Of a stretch of DNA of 64,000 nt, positions 19,591 to 30,042 are shown piece after piece (the first letter of the stretch is position 1; every line of letters begins with the position of its first letter). The position numbers and the translations under genes were made by a program. Under the pieces are notes generated by a model. It made no database searches, had not been told where the DNA came from, and saw only the letters and a list, made by a program, of their open reading frames with translations. Location of the stretch: contig BGKB01000124.1 in assembly GCA_003116975.1 (NCBI GenBank), positions 1 to 64,000 of the forward strand, written 5' to 3'. The DNA is from Aurantiochytrium sp. KH105. Lineage: Eukaryota; Sar; Bigyra; Thraustochytrida; Thraustochytriidae.

Positions 19591-19828
19591 TTCCTACGGG
19601 ACATACCAACTGACTGACTGACTGACTGACTCGGCGGCGAATGCCCTTTATTTCTTCGATTTTCATCAAAACTTCCGAGCCGGGGTTAGGGCCTTGGCTC
19701 GATATTTGGCCTGAGATTCTCTGATTTCATTATTTTGACTTTTTTTTTTTTTCTCTTCTCATCTCCCTTCTTCTTCCTTTCTGTCTTGTTCATCTTCAGT
19801 CTCTTCTTCTCGTGTTATGCCTACCCAC
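19591..19828. other. Short gap between convergent PP2C and Hop2 genes
   Basis: A CTGA microsatellite at 19606-19630 and a T run at 19740-19752 are the only features; this probably holds the two 3' UTRs. Confidence 0.5.
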
Positions 19829-20759
19829 CTAGGCCAAGGATTTAGAAACCATACTGGCGGACATTGCATCTGTAACGATGCCAGCTTCTTCGATGAGCTG
19901 CTGGGGCGGCTGGCCCATGCCATCTGAAATTTGGTCAACAAAGCTAAGCACGTTGCGTTTGAGATCGCGTGTGGAGATCTGAGCAAAATATGTGGACGGA
20001 CACAGAACATGAAAACGGTCAGCACCTCTCTCTCGCTTCTTCTTCTTCTTCTTCTTCTTTCTTCTCGGTTCTCGTTTGAGAAAGTCAAAATCGACGTGTA
20101 GCCTTTACAGGATTGGAACCTACCTCCCAGAATTTGCGCTCCTGGCGCAGGTCTTGCAGCGACCGTTCCTCGCCGGCATCTGCAGTGCCCGAAGTGGCGG
20201 CAGCAGAGGCGGCTCGCAGTTTGGCGACCTCAGCCTGCGCCTCAACGAGATCAGCTTGAGCGGCCTCGATTTCGTCGTTCAAAACGTCGTCCGCAGGCTC
20301 GCTCTCCAACTGAGATTTGCAGGCAAGCTCGGTCGCAAGTGTACCGCGTTCCTCGATCAAAAGAGTCTCGGCCTCAGCGATGCGCATCTGGAGCGCTTTG
20401 CAAGTAGCCTCGCGGTCTTCGGCCGACTCGTCGTGGTCTTCTTGCGTGATCCAAAACAGTGCAGCGCGCCCTTCGACCTTTTCCTGCAGTGCCCCGCGAC
20501 TCACAAGCGCCGTAAGCGTTGTCTTGATGATGGGATGAGAGATGGTTTTGAGCAGATTTTCAAACACCTTGGTCGAGTTGTATGGCCTGCATTGAGCGGC
20601 CATGTACGCGAGCACGGTGGCTTCGGCGTCGACTGCACCTGTTTTGGCCTTTGGCTTGGACTTTGTTTTCCCCTTGGTCACACTTTTCGAGCTCTTGAGA
20701 GTCTGTCTCGACTGCGTAGACCTCGATGTGGCCACGCTCCGCGCGTCCTCTTCGTCCAT
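19829..20759 (-). CDS. HOP2: Hop2/TBPIP homologous-pairing protein, two exons
   Basis: Exon 1 is 20759-20124 and exon 2 is 19978-19829. The intron has a GTAGGT donor and CAG acceptor and is phase 0, giving 261 residues. Residues about 45-110 form the winged-helix TBPIP domain (VLAYMAAQCRPYNSTKVF, then ALVSRGALQEK, then FWITQED). A coiled coil follows (about 120-190), then ERKFWE, and exon 2 supplies the expected C-terminal helix (LKRNVLSFVDQISDG, then IEEAGIVTD). Hop2 pairs with Mnd1 and assists Dmc1/Rad51 strand invasion in meiosis, in the nucleus. A short Lys/Ser-rich leader precedes the domain. The reading frame is also open upstream through a minisatellite to 21473, but the ATG at 20759 fits the family. 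Confidence 0.85.
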
Positions 20760-21190
20760 CTTGTCACCGGAAAGGCGTCTCGATACGTTGCCGTCCAAAC
20801 AGCGCGCGGCAACTCGACGTACGCCACCGCTGTCCTCTTTGCAACGAAGCCTACTTGCTGTCGAAGCAGCGCACAGCGACCCGACGTACGTCTCCGCTGT
20901 CTTCGTTGCAATCAAGCTTCCTTGACGTCTCCTTTGGGGTTTGAAATTTCCTGATGCTGTTGTGGGTCTGCAACCCAGTAGGAGAGCATCTCTCCTCAGC
21001 AAAGCAAGCTCAATATTTTTGAAAAGAGCGAACACAATCGCGCGCGACGTTGGCGCGAGGAATCGACGGCTTGAATGACGCGGACCTTGGCATCGTAGTA
21101 TTGCGATGCACAAGCTTGTTGGCGACGACGACGAGACTAATCCTATAAAGATGCACGAGACGAGGCTGTTGTTTGCCAACGACCGACGGG

Positions 21191-21862
21191 AGGACAATGT
21201 CTTGGGCAGGACAATGTCTGGACAGGACAATGTCTTTGCAGGACAATACCTTGGCAGGACAATGTCTTGGCAGGACAATGTCTTGGCAGGACAATGTCTT
21301 GGCAGGACAATGTCTTTGCAGGACAATGTCTTTGCAGGACAATGTCTCGGGTGGGACAATGTCTTGGCAGGACAATGTCTTGGCAGGACAATGTCTTGGC
21401 AGGACAATGTCTTGGGCAGGACAATGTCTCGGGTGGGACAATGTCTAGGCAGGACAATGACTAGGCAGGACAATGTCTTGGGCAGGACAATGTCTTGGCA
21501 GAACTATGTCTTGGCAGGACAATGTCTTGGGCAGGACAATATCTTTGCAGGACAATGTCTTTGCAGGACAATGTCTTGGGCAGGACAATGTCTTTGCAGG
21601 ACAATGACTAGGCAGGACAATGTCTTGGCAGGACAATGTCTTGGGCAGGACAATGCCTTGGGCAGGACAATGTCTAGACAGGACAATGTCTTGGGCAGGA
21701 CAATGTCTTGGGCAGGACAATGTCTTGGGTAGGACAATGTCTTGGGCAGGACAATGACTAGGCAGAACTATGTCTTTGCAGGACAATGTCTTGGGCAGGA
21801 CAATGTCTTGGCAGGACAATACCTTGGCAGGACAATGACTAAGCAGGACAATGTCTTGGCAG
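21191..21862. repeat. 41-unit minisatellite, 16/17-bp unit
   Basis: Counting by eye gives 41 consecutive units built on AGGACAATGTCTTGGGC, with 16-bp (TTGGC) and 17-bp (TTGGGC) forms mixed, plus TTTGC, TAGGC and CGGGTG variants. Each unit contains GACAATGTC, an almost perfect inverted repeat (GACA-n-TGTC). The consensus has no stop in several frames, which is why long false frames run through it on both strands. It lies between the 3' end of the SYLF gene (50 bp away) and the start of Hop2 (about 430 bp away), both on the minus strand. Confidence 0.95.
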
Positions 21863-21911
21863 TGCAGACGGGACGCGGTCTCAACCCTTCGTCACCAGAG
21901 CACAAAAGGAT

Positions 21912-22928
21912 TCACGACGTGGCGCGCGAGAGCAGCGCGCTTCCGATTGAGAGCAAAAGCGAAGGCAGCGCGCGGAGCACCATGAGAGCGATAATGAGGA
22001 GGGCGAAGAAGCGCCAAAAAGGATTGTCCCGCAGATAGGAAATGAGCGTAGACGGAGCCCTGCGCAATGCATGGTCGTTGTCCCTGGGTAGTTGGCGCGA
22101 GCGATGGGTTTTATGTTCATGCGGATGTGTTTGGCGCTTGTGCCGGTGGTGCAGGATCTCGACGCGAAAGGGCGGCGGTTGATGCGATTCAGCGGACGTG
22201 GCTTCGGGAAGAGAAGCAAGAAGAAGCTCAAGAGCACGAGCCCCAGGAGGAGGTCTAATTTGACCGCGGAGCACGTTTTCTGGCGAGACATTTTGGTCCT
22301 CGTAATAGATGCGATTCTCCTCGGGACGATTTACAATGACAGAGCCTTGGAGACCAATGCCCAAATAGGCGCCGCCGCTGCGATCGTAGGTGAACGCAAC
22401 GGGTTTAAAGTTGAGTTCGAGTGCTTGCCGAGGCGTAAGGTCGCCGCGTTGGGGCCCACGGACGATGCTGAGGTCGGCACCGAGCGAGAATTTGGCGCCG
22501 GTCATGAGATCGCGTCCCAGGACATCCGTGTTGGAGATGATGAGCAGGTGCGACTTGCGAAAGCCGAGGGCGACGCCGGCGCTGATGCCGATGAGTTTGA
22601 TGGCCACAGGAGGTGACCACTTCGATTTCGGATGGCTTGAGGAACCATTGACGACAGACTCTGCTTTGCGGTCATCGTCCTGGTCGTTGGCGTCTTGGCC
22701 ATCACCATGGTCGGGCAAGACACGCATGACGAGACAGCCGTACCCAATGCCTTGTGAAAGCACGCCGATGCCGGTCTTGAAGACTCTGACGGACATGATA
22801 CACTTACACTGCGCCAAAACATCGTCGGGGATGCCATCGCGCTGGCGCGCCAGCTCCTCGTGCAGCTCGTGGACGCAGCGTGCGAGACCAAAGCGCTCTT
22901 CCCAGCCGAGCCATCTTTTGAGGAGCAT
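21912..22928 (-). CDS. SYLF (Ysc84/DUF500) domain protein with C-terminal membrane segment
   Basis: 338 residues. The SYLF domain spans about 30-250: IPDDVLAQCKCIMSVRVFKT, GIGYGCLVMRV, WSPPVAIKLIGISAGVALG, SNTDVLGRDLMTGAKFSLGA, then SGGAYLGIGLQGSVI. SYLF domains bind phosphoinositides or actin (yeast Ysc84/Lsb3, animal SH3YL1) in endocytosis. No SH3 or FYVE domain is fused. Instead there is a polar His/Arg-rich linker and a hydrophobic helix near the end (FFALLIIALMVLRALPSLLL, about 306-325) that could anchor the protein in a membrane. An insert rich in Asp/Asn sits at about 73-95. The first exon is assumed complete at 22928; an upstream exon cannot be excluded. Confidence 0.8.
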   Translation of the reverse strand: MLLKRWLGWEERFGLARCVHELHEELARQRDGIPDDVLAQCKCIMSVRVFKTGIGVLSQGIGYGCLVMRVLPDHGDGQDANDQDDDRKAESVVNGSSSHPKSKWSPPVAIKLIGISAGVALGFRKSHLLIISNTDVLGRDLMTGAKFSLGADLSIVRGPQRGDLTPRQALELNFKPVAFTYDRSGGAYLGIGLQGSVIVNRPEENRIYYEDQNVSPENVLRGQIRPPPGARALELLLASLPEATSAESHQPPPFRVEILHHRHKRQTHPHEHKTHRSRQLPRDNDHALRRAPSTLISYLRDNPFWRFFALLIIALMVLRALPSLLLSIGSALLSRATS

Positions 22929-23518
22929 CGCGTTGCGTTCAAGGAGTCAACAGACACAAGCGGGCAGGTTCTGAAGGAATGTACGTAGGCAGGCAGGTAC
23001 TCGAGCGGGCACGTAGACCGCAGCGGGTCCTCGCCCGCCCACCCGCCCTTCCCCGTCCGTGCGCTCGCCCGCTCGCCCTGGTCCGAGGGACGGCCTCTGC
23101 TGATCGTTGCACATGCACGTGTCACCAACATTTGGGTTGCGCACTCTGCTGCTGAGCATGAATTTTTGGGTTGCGCACCCTGCTGCTGCCTGGTGGCTGA
23201 TGACCTTGCACGACCCACCTTGCAGTGCACGCATCTTTCGCCGTTCTCAGCTGCGACTCAAGTTGCCACGGCCCCAACGATGAACGAATCCGCTGCAAGA
23301 CGCGGTGGCTGCCTCGCCCGCGGACCCGTAGTTGCGCGCGTGCCCCAGCTGCTCCGTCACGTCTTCACCCTCCCTCCCTCCCTCCCTCCCTCCGCCCTCA
23401 CTGCACAGTGTTGCGAGCTCCAAGCTCGACCTCGCTCCGGCCGGGCAGGTCTCCAGTCCGCGCTGGAAGGAAGCTCGCGAGCTAGCAGCCAGGCTGCACG
23501 ACGCGTGCAGCCTGCTGC

Positions 23519-23551
<33 letters not shown>

Positions 23552-24572
23552 TGCTGCTCGGCGTCTGTCTTGGCGCCGTCGCTCGGCCTGGCAGACATCT
23601 CGAGCGATGCACTGGCACAGCGGCGCGGCACGTGCACGGGCTGGGACGTACTGCCGCGGCAGCGGACCCGTCGAGGCGCCCTCGCCTCAGGCTCGCCTCG
23701 CCTCGCACTCGCGCCGCCGACTGCGACCGCGCCTCGGCCGGGCCGGCCTCGCTCGTACTTCACGCCCTCCGGGTCGCTGTCACTGTCGCTGTCACTGTCG
23801 CTGTCGGCGGTCGTCGCGACCCTGCTGCCGCCCGCCACCGCTGGCAGCCTTGCGCAAACGGGGCCGGCACACTGCAAGCTACCATGGCTACTGCTACAGC
23901 AAACACTTGAAGCAACACTTGCAGCGCGTGGCCGGGCCCCATCGCGCCACCTGCGTTCCAGCATTCTTGACGGCATTTTTGGCGGCATTCCGTTCCATTC
24001 CATTTCACTCCGTGAGCCCTTCGCGCTCGAACTCGCCGCCTGCTCGTCCTGCGCCCCGGAGATCTTCGTCCTCTCGCCGGGCTTGAGCGCGGGCGAGAAG
24101 AACGAAAGCCAAAGCAAAGCGCGCAGCTTTACTACATTGCATTCCTTGCCTTGCCTCGTTGGTCGTGGAGTGGCCGCCTGCTTGCCACCACTGCCAGAGA
24201 AAGGGCCCGGGACAGGAAAGCAAAACTTGGCAGGCCAGAGCAAACCCGAAAGCTCTGCCAAGGTCGGCCAGACGACACAGACGCGACAGAGGTCATCGTC
24301 GCATCGGCAGCAGCGGCAGCAGCTGCAGCAGCAAGAGGCAGCGGGAGCTCGAGGTCTTGCGCGTGAGGGATCCTCGGCGTAGAGTAGCGTTGACGCCTTC
24401 GCACCGACCGAGTGAATTACCATCCACTACACAACTCCGAGGCTGCGGCGGCCATAAGCAGACAGACACCTCCGAGGCAAACACACAAGCAAGCCAGGCA
24501 AGCGAGCGAGCTTGCGCAGCGCAGCGGGACGTGACCGGGTGGGACGCGGCGGAGTAGCCGGCCGACGGCACG
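22929..24572. other. Intergenic between divergent SYLF and lipase genes, low complexity
   Basis: No credible gene. It holds a CTG run at 23510-23560, CCTCCCTC runs near 23370, a CTGTCACTGTCG run near 23776-23815, CATTCC/CATTTC microsatellites near 23985-24010, and a duplicated word TTTGGGTTGCGCACYCTGCTGCTG at about 23131 and 23168. Several frames of 200-300 residues on both strands overlap each other and reflect GC bias. Promoters for both flanking genes should lie here. Confidence 0.5.
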
Positions 24573-25844
24573 ATGGTCGTGGGCCCGTACAGCCTGGTGG
24601 GCAACTTTTTCCTGCGCGCGCGCGAGAGCGGCGTTCTGGCGGCGTGCAAAGATGTCGTCGTGAGGCTGGCGTACCTCGCGGTGCCAGCGGCCGAGGTGGG
24701 GTCCTTCTTGGTGTTTTTGTACGTGCTGTATGCGCTTGCGACGCGACACTCGGCCAAGAAGCACTCTGCGATCCTGATGGGCGTGGCCAGTCCTGATCGC
24801 GAGCCTCCGCACGACATTATGAAGCCGCACTTTTTCCAAAATCGGCAGGGTCTGTGGCTGCACCACGGGCTCATCTGGGACGAGAGCAAGCACGGCCCGC
24901 CCGTGGCCGTGGCGGTCCTCTTGCACGGCCACAGCGAGCACTCGCGGCGGTTCATTCATGTCGCGGAGCACCTCAACTCGCAGGGCGTCGCCGTCTTCAT
25001 CATGGACCATCAAGGCTTTGGGCGGAGCGAGGGTGATCGCGCGCACGTGGAGAACTTTATGCACTACGTGGACGATGTGATGGACTTTATGCAAAACGTT
25101 GTCTGGGAGGACCACCCTGCGTGGCGGCCCTTGGCTCGCTTCCTCGTGGGGCACAGCATGGGCGGCCTCATTGCCATCCACACGGCTCTGCGTTGCCAAG
25201 ACAGCAGCCACCCGGCCCATCATCTCTCGGGCGTGATGCTCTCGGCTCCTGCGGTGCACGTGGACCCGAGCCGAAATAATGCAGTGCTGACGCTCGTGGG
25301 CAAGATCTTGGACGTGATTGCGCCCAAGTTGCCGGTGATCTCATTTCCTGCGCATCCGAGCACAACATTTCTGCAAGTCAAGCTGCACGCCACGTTTGAC
25401 CCACTCAACTACCAGGGTGACGTGCGCATTCACCAGGGCCTGGAGCTCTTGCGGGCGACTGGCCTGGCGCTCGAGTTTGCGCCCGCGTTTACGACGCCCA
25501 TTATTATTGCGCACGGCACGGAAGACCTGCACTGTGATATTCGCGGTTCGCGCGAGTTCATCAGTCTGATCAAGTCAGAGGACAAGACCTTGATGGAGCT
25601 GCCGAATCTGCGCCACGAGCCTTGGCAAGAAGTTGCCGAGGTGCGCGATCCGATTTTGCACAAGTTTTCCTCGTGGCTGCTGGCGCGCATCAAGGAGTCT
25701 CCGCAGCCGCCCGCGGCGCGCCAACTCAAGCAAATGAAGATGCGGCCGCACCCTTCGGACGGTTCTGCGGCCTCGACGCTATGCAGCGCCAGCAGCGGCA
25801 GCATGGCTGTTGACGAGGATGATCTCGCGGTTGCGGCGTCTTGA
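24573..25844 (+). CDS. Alpha/beta hydrolase, monoacylglycerol lipase / lysophospholipase-like
   Basis: 423 residues. A hydrophobic segment at about 41-57 (VGSFLVFLYVLYALAT) probably anchors it to a membrane. The hydrolase core is about 85-380: VLLHGHSEHSRRF (oxyanion region), FIMDHQGFGRSEG, the nucleophile elbow VGHSMGG with Ser near residue 193, HGTEDLHCD with the acid, and LRHEPWQE with the catalytic His. This is the motif set of the monoglyceride lipase group, which releases fatty acid and glycerol from monoglycerides or acts on lysophospholipids. The C-terminal 50 residues are polar and low complexity. It is convergent with the next gene. Confidence 0.85.
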   Translation: MVVGPYSLVGNFFLRARESGVLAACKDVVVRLAYLAVPAAEVGSFLVFLYVLYALATRHSAKKHSAILMGVASPDREPPHDIMKPHFFQNRQGLWLHHGLIWDESKHGPPVAVAVLLHGHSEHSRRFIHVAEHLNSQGVAVFIMDHQGFGRSEGDRAHVENFMHYVDDVMDFMQNVVWEDHPAWRPLARFLVGHSMGGLIAIHTALRCQDSSHPAHHLSGVMLSAPAVHVDPSRNNAVLTLVGKILDVIAPKLPVISFPAHPSTTFLQVKLHATFDPLNYQGDVRIHQGLELLRATGLALEFAPAFTTPIIIAHGTEDLHCDIRGSREFISLIKSEDKTLMELPNLRHEPWQEVAEVRDPILHKFSSWLLARIKESPQPPAARQLKQMKMRPHPSDGSAASTLCSASSGSMAVDEDDLAVAAS

Positions 25845-25995
25845 GCGTGTGATTGATTAGAGTTGATCTGATTTGATTTGTCTGTATTTCTTACATGATT
25901 GATTGGTTCGTGGTGATGATTTTGGATTTTATTCTTGTTCGTTCATGTGGTTCACTTGGTTCGTTCATGGTAGATGGAACGGAGTGTCATGTGCC

Positions 25996-26205
25996 CATGC
26001 GCGCTTGTTTGCTACAAGCAAAGACAATCAAATGACATGGCATGGCGTGGCCGTCCATTCCAAAACGACGAGCCTTTGAAGAATCTTTGATTTTATGCGC
26101 GCTCACTTGTTTGCTGCAAGCGAAGACAAATTCTTTTCTGAAAAAATAATAATATGGCATGATGTGGCCGTCAACGTCGAAAGGACAAGCCTTTATATAT
26201 ATATG
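25996..26205. repeat. Imperfect two-copy tandem duplication, about 100 bp unit
   Basis: Copy 1 near 25996-26095 and copy 2 near 26098-26205 both contain GCGC..CTTGTTTGCTRCAAGC, AAGACAA, ATGGCATG, TGTGGCCGTC or CGTGGCCGTC, and AGCCTTT in the same order. It lies in the 3' intergenic gap between two convergent genes. Confidence 0.7.
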
Positions 26206-26299
26206 GCATATACTTAGATTACATGGATTATGATGGAAATAAAAAGGTTTCGAGCGGACGAAGGAGCGAGTGAGCAAGGCGGGGTGTAACGTGGTCTGT

Positions 26300-28126
26300 T
26301 CAAGGCGATTTGGAGCCATCCTCCTGGTTCTTGGTCCACCGCTCGACGATGAGTTTGCGCAAGTTGCTTCTGGAGATCGAATAGGAGCCTACGTACAAGG
26401 TGATCTCGCTGTGCTTGCCGTCGCCGCGACGCACAATAGCCGAATAGCCGGCCTCGGTAAGGAGCCAGCAGACACGCACGACGAGTGCAGACCAAATGCA
26501 TCCGGGATCATCCTGGGTGAGACTCTCAGTATAGTTGGCGACGACGAGCTTGCAGGCATGCGCCACGAGTTCGCGGCAAGGGTTTGCTCTGTGCGGGCTG
26601 CGCGCGAGCTCGGTAGCGCACGAGGAGTGGAGGAGAAGCTGAATATCTTCCTGGAAGAGGACAGCCTTGCGGTGCTTGCGCTGGCTGCGAAAGTTGGATG
26701 CTTGAAGGCGCGCTGCGTCCGCTTCGTGGAGCTGGGCCAGCTGGTACGCCTCCATCATGTCGAGAACGACGTCGGCTTCCGACCGCGACACGCTGCACGT
26801 CGCATCGCTCACTTGTGTGAGGGGCAGCGGGCTAAAGATGGCCGCGCCATCCTTGTTCATGTTGTGGCTGCTGCTGCTGCTGGAGCTGGAGCTGGAGCTG
26901 CTGGAGGAGGAAGAGGAGGACGAGGAGATGGAGGAAAAGGTTGAAGACGAAGCCTGAATCATTCGCTTGCTCTTGCTCTCGTCAACCTTGGGCTCGGCCT
27001 TGATCTTGGCATTGTTGTTGTTGTCGTCGTCCTCGTTGTTGCTGCTGGTGGTGCTCTTTCTTTTCCTCTTGTTGTTCTTGTTCGTCTTGGTGGCGCCGCT
27101 GTCGAGCTCGTTGTTGTAATTGTAGTTGTAATTGTTGTTGTTGCCACCGAAGGCGCTGCCAAGCTTGCAAATTTCGGCGTGGAGCGCTTGATCTTCGCGT
27201 TTGACATTCTCTGCGACTCGCTCGTGTTCTTGGGCGTCGACGGTGCTCGCGCTGCTGTTCTTGGACGTGGCCATGCGGGGTGCCTGGCGGCCATGGCCGG
27301 CAGATGCGACGCCAGAGGGGACGGCTCTGGCCTTGGGGGCCGAAGCCTTGGTGGTGGAGGTCATGGTGGCGTCGTCGTCGGCGAGGTGCGCCAAGATACC
27401 CGAGTCGAAAATGTCATCAAAGTCATGAACGGAAACTTGATGTGCGACGTCGTTCCAGAGCGCGTCTGCGTCTGCGGCAGCGGCAAGGCTACGCGGTGCC
27501 TGTCGTTGCTCTTGGTTGCGGTGTTGCATGTCTGCGTTGCCCCAGATGGGCGCGTCGAGGAGGTAGGTGCCTGCTGAGTAGGGCACAACCACGTCAGCGA
27601 TCATGGACTCCTCCTTCTTGATTCTTTTGTTGTTGTTAAAGTTGCTCTTGAGGTTGGTCCCGGAGCGAGCGCTGGCGACGAGGTCGTCGTCAAGGTCGGC
27701 AAGATCCTCGTCGCCGAGGACACTTTGCCGCGGGGTGCGATCGTCGCTGCTCCAGCAGTCGCTGGTCTCGCTCCAGTATCCGGCCTCGGAGTCCCAAAAG
27801 TGTTGCGAGCTGTCGACGAGAGCAGCAGCTTGTCTGCTGCGTTTCTGGTTCTTCTTGGTCTTGACCGAGAGTGTTGAGTAGGCGATTTTGGCTGCTTGTG
27901 ACGAGGTGCCGTTGCACGTCTTCTTGTTGTTGTCCGTGGCACTCGTCTTGGCGTGGTTTGCAGACTCGGGGTGGTCTGCGCTGCCGTCGATCCCGTCGGT
28001 GCCGTGCGGGTACTCCCGTTCAGTGTCGATGTCGAAGGCGGGGATGCCGTCGGGCTGGAGTTGGAAGAGGCGCTCGAAGAGGTGGCGGTCTTCGGCGGCG
28101 TCGGCAGCACCAGCGGCGTCTGCAGT

Positions 28127-28157
<31 letters not shown>

Positions 28158-28318
28158 GAAGCAGAAGCGTTGATGGTGTCAGCGGGGGCCCACTTGTCCA
28201 CGGGAATGGGGTTGGCTGCGGCGGCCGCGTGGCAGTTTTCTGCTGCCTGCGCTTGGGCCGCCGCGGCCCCGCCACTCACGTTGTGTTGCGTCGTCTTGCC
28301 TATTTTGTCTCCGTCTGC
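26300..28318 (-). CDS. Low-complexity protein with unrecognised C-terminal domain, start unresolved
   Basis: The frame is open from 29605 to the TGA at 26300, but everything before about 28318 is Arg/Lys/Gly-rich and looks untranslated. No in-frame ATG occurs between 29605 and 27604, so the start is either 27604 (434 residues) or an unseen upstream exon. A good acceptor (CTTCCAG) at 28319 supports splicing. The region 28300-26940 encodes acidic and Asn/Ser/Ala/Lys runs (SSQHFWDSEAGYWSETSD; NNNNYNYNYNN; a long Ser run) and nuclear-type basic clusters (NKRKRKS, SKSKRM). The last 160 residues look folded (VVLDMMEAYQLAQLHEADA; WSALVVRVCWLLTEAGYSA; SEITLYVGSYSISRSNL). I do not recognise the domain. 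It may be a nuclear regulatory protein. Confidence 0.55.
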
Positions 28319-29481
28319 CTGGAAGGTCCTGGTTGGCCAAGCGGCTTGTATTGGCGTGTCTTGGCTCTGCGCGTGCGTATGGGCGTGAGCGCAAGCGTGT
28401 GCCAAGCACAGGGACGGGGACGCTGCGCTTGCTGCACTTGCTCTGGCTGGCTGCCTGCCTGGTTGGCTGACTGACTGCCTGCTCGAGTGACTTGCGGGTC
28501 TGTCGTCTCGCTCTGCTCGCAGCCGGTCTCGTTTGGCTTCTTGCTGCTTGCTTCGGGCGTGCTTTCGTGCTTTCGTTCTTGCAAAGCTCAGCGTCTCGTG
28601 CGTACGGCCTCGAGCGGCTGGGCGATTCCGGTTCTGCTCGCCGCCGCCGGGCCCCCTTTTTTTTTTGTCTCCTTTTTTTCTTTTCTTTTTTCTTTTCCTT
28701 TCTGGTTGAGTCTGGTTGTCTCTCTCTGTCTGGCTGGCTGGCTGGCCCCGTTTTCTTTCTCCCTCTCTGGTTCCCCTCTCTCGAAGCTTTTCAAAGTATT
28801 TTGGGGGGGGAGAGAAAAGAAGACCGTCTGTGAGGGGAGAATAGAGATTAGGAAAAGAGTAGAATACTACAGTTCCTCCTAAAAAACTATTTTTTTCTCT
28901 TGCCCCCTCTCTTTCGTTTCCCTTTTCTTTTTCTTTTTCTTTTTTCTTTTTTACGGCGGGCGATGATCCATCCTCTTTTGCTTCCGCCACAGCCTTCGCC
29001 ACTGCGGGGTGACCCCCCAGGAGACCAGTTGAACTAACAACCCGCGCTGGCCCCGCGAGGTGCAAGTGGCGCAAACCTTTCTTTCGTTCGTTTTCTCCTT
29101 TCGGTACGTACGCCGCCTGCCTGCCTGCCTGCCTGCCTGCGTGCCTGCCTGCCTGCTTGCCTGCCTGTCTCTTGCCGCGCCTTCCCCTTCCCCTTCCCCG
29201 CTTCGCCGGCGCTCCTCGTTCAGCCTCGCCTGCGCCTGCGCCTGCGCCGGCCGGCCCATCGGTCGCTCCGTAGTCCAGGCCTTGTGAGAGAGAGTCTTCC
29301 GATCGATCGATCCACCGATCGATCCATCGTTCATCATTCAAACGATCGATCGACGACCGGTCGCTCGAGCCACCCGCATGCCGCGCTCCATCCACCCACC
29401 ATGGCCAGCGTCCGTTGCTCAGCACTGCACAGAGGCAAGCAGGCCTCAAGCAACTGCAGCAGCAGCAGCGACAAGCAACAG

Positions 29482-29525
<44 letters not shown>

Positions 29526-30006
29526 CGATCTGCCCAGCCTGCGAGAGTCGCCTGCCTCCCTCCCTCCTTTCCTTCCTTCCTTCTGTCCCTGCGCGCCGGC
29601 CCCATCTGACAGACCCGGACTGTCAGAGGCAGCTGCGCAGAGCCGGAGACAGAAAAGAGGGAAAGAGGGACGAGGAAGAAGGAGCGCCGGAGGCACGGAC
29701 CGCGCCCGGAACTCCCGCGCTCCCCCCCTAACTCTCCCGCGCACCCCCCCGCAGCTGCGGGCGGAGGGGGTCAGGCCCGGCGAGTCTGCGCCGGCTTGCT
29801 CGCAAGAACGCGGCCAAGCAAGAACGCAAGAACGCGAGCTGCGCTGCCCAGCGCTACTAGCAGCAGAGGAGAGCAGAGCAAAGCAGAGGAGGCGACGTTT
29901 GCGCTGCGTGGGCCCGCTGCGCCACGCCGCATTGCGCAGCGACCCGCGCCGCCGGATCGTTTCGTTTCCTTCCCTTTCGTTTCGTATCGCTTCGCTTCCT
30001 TCGTCC

Positions 30007-30042
<36 letters not shown>

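Noticed and set aside
20076-20954. 292-residue plus-strand frame
   Set aside because: It is the antisense shadow of Hop2 exon 1 and its upstream sequence.
21106-21732. Long frames through the minisatellite on both strands
   Set aside because: The unit simply lacks stop codons; no start context or domain.
23166-24423. 270-313-residue frames on both strands
   Set aside because: Mutually overlapping, Arg/Ser/Ala/Gln-rich, built on CTG and CTC runs; read as promoter sequence.
28319-29605. N-terminal extension of the 26.3-28.3 kb gene to an ATG at 29605
   Set aside because: Composition is Arg/Lys/Gly with repeat-encoded runs (AGRQAGRQAG); more likely upstream noncoding sequence.
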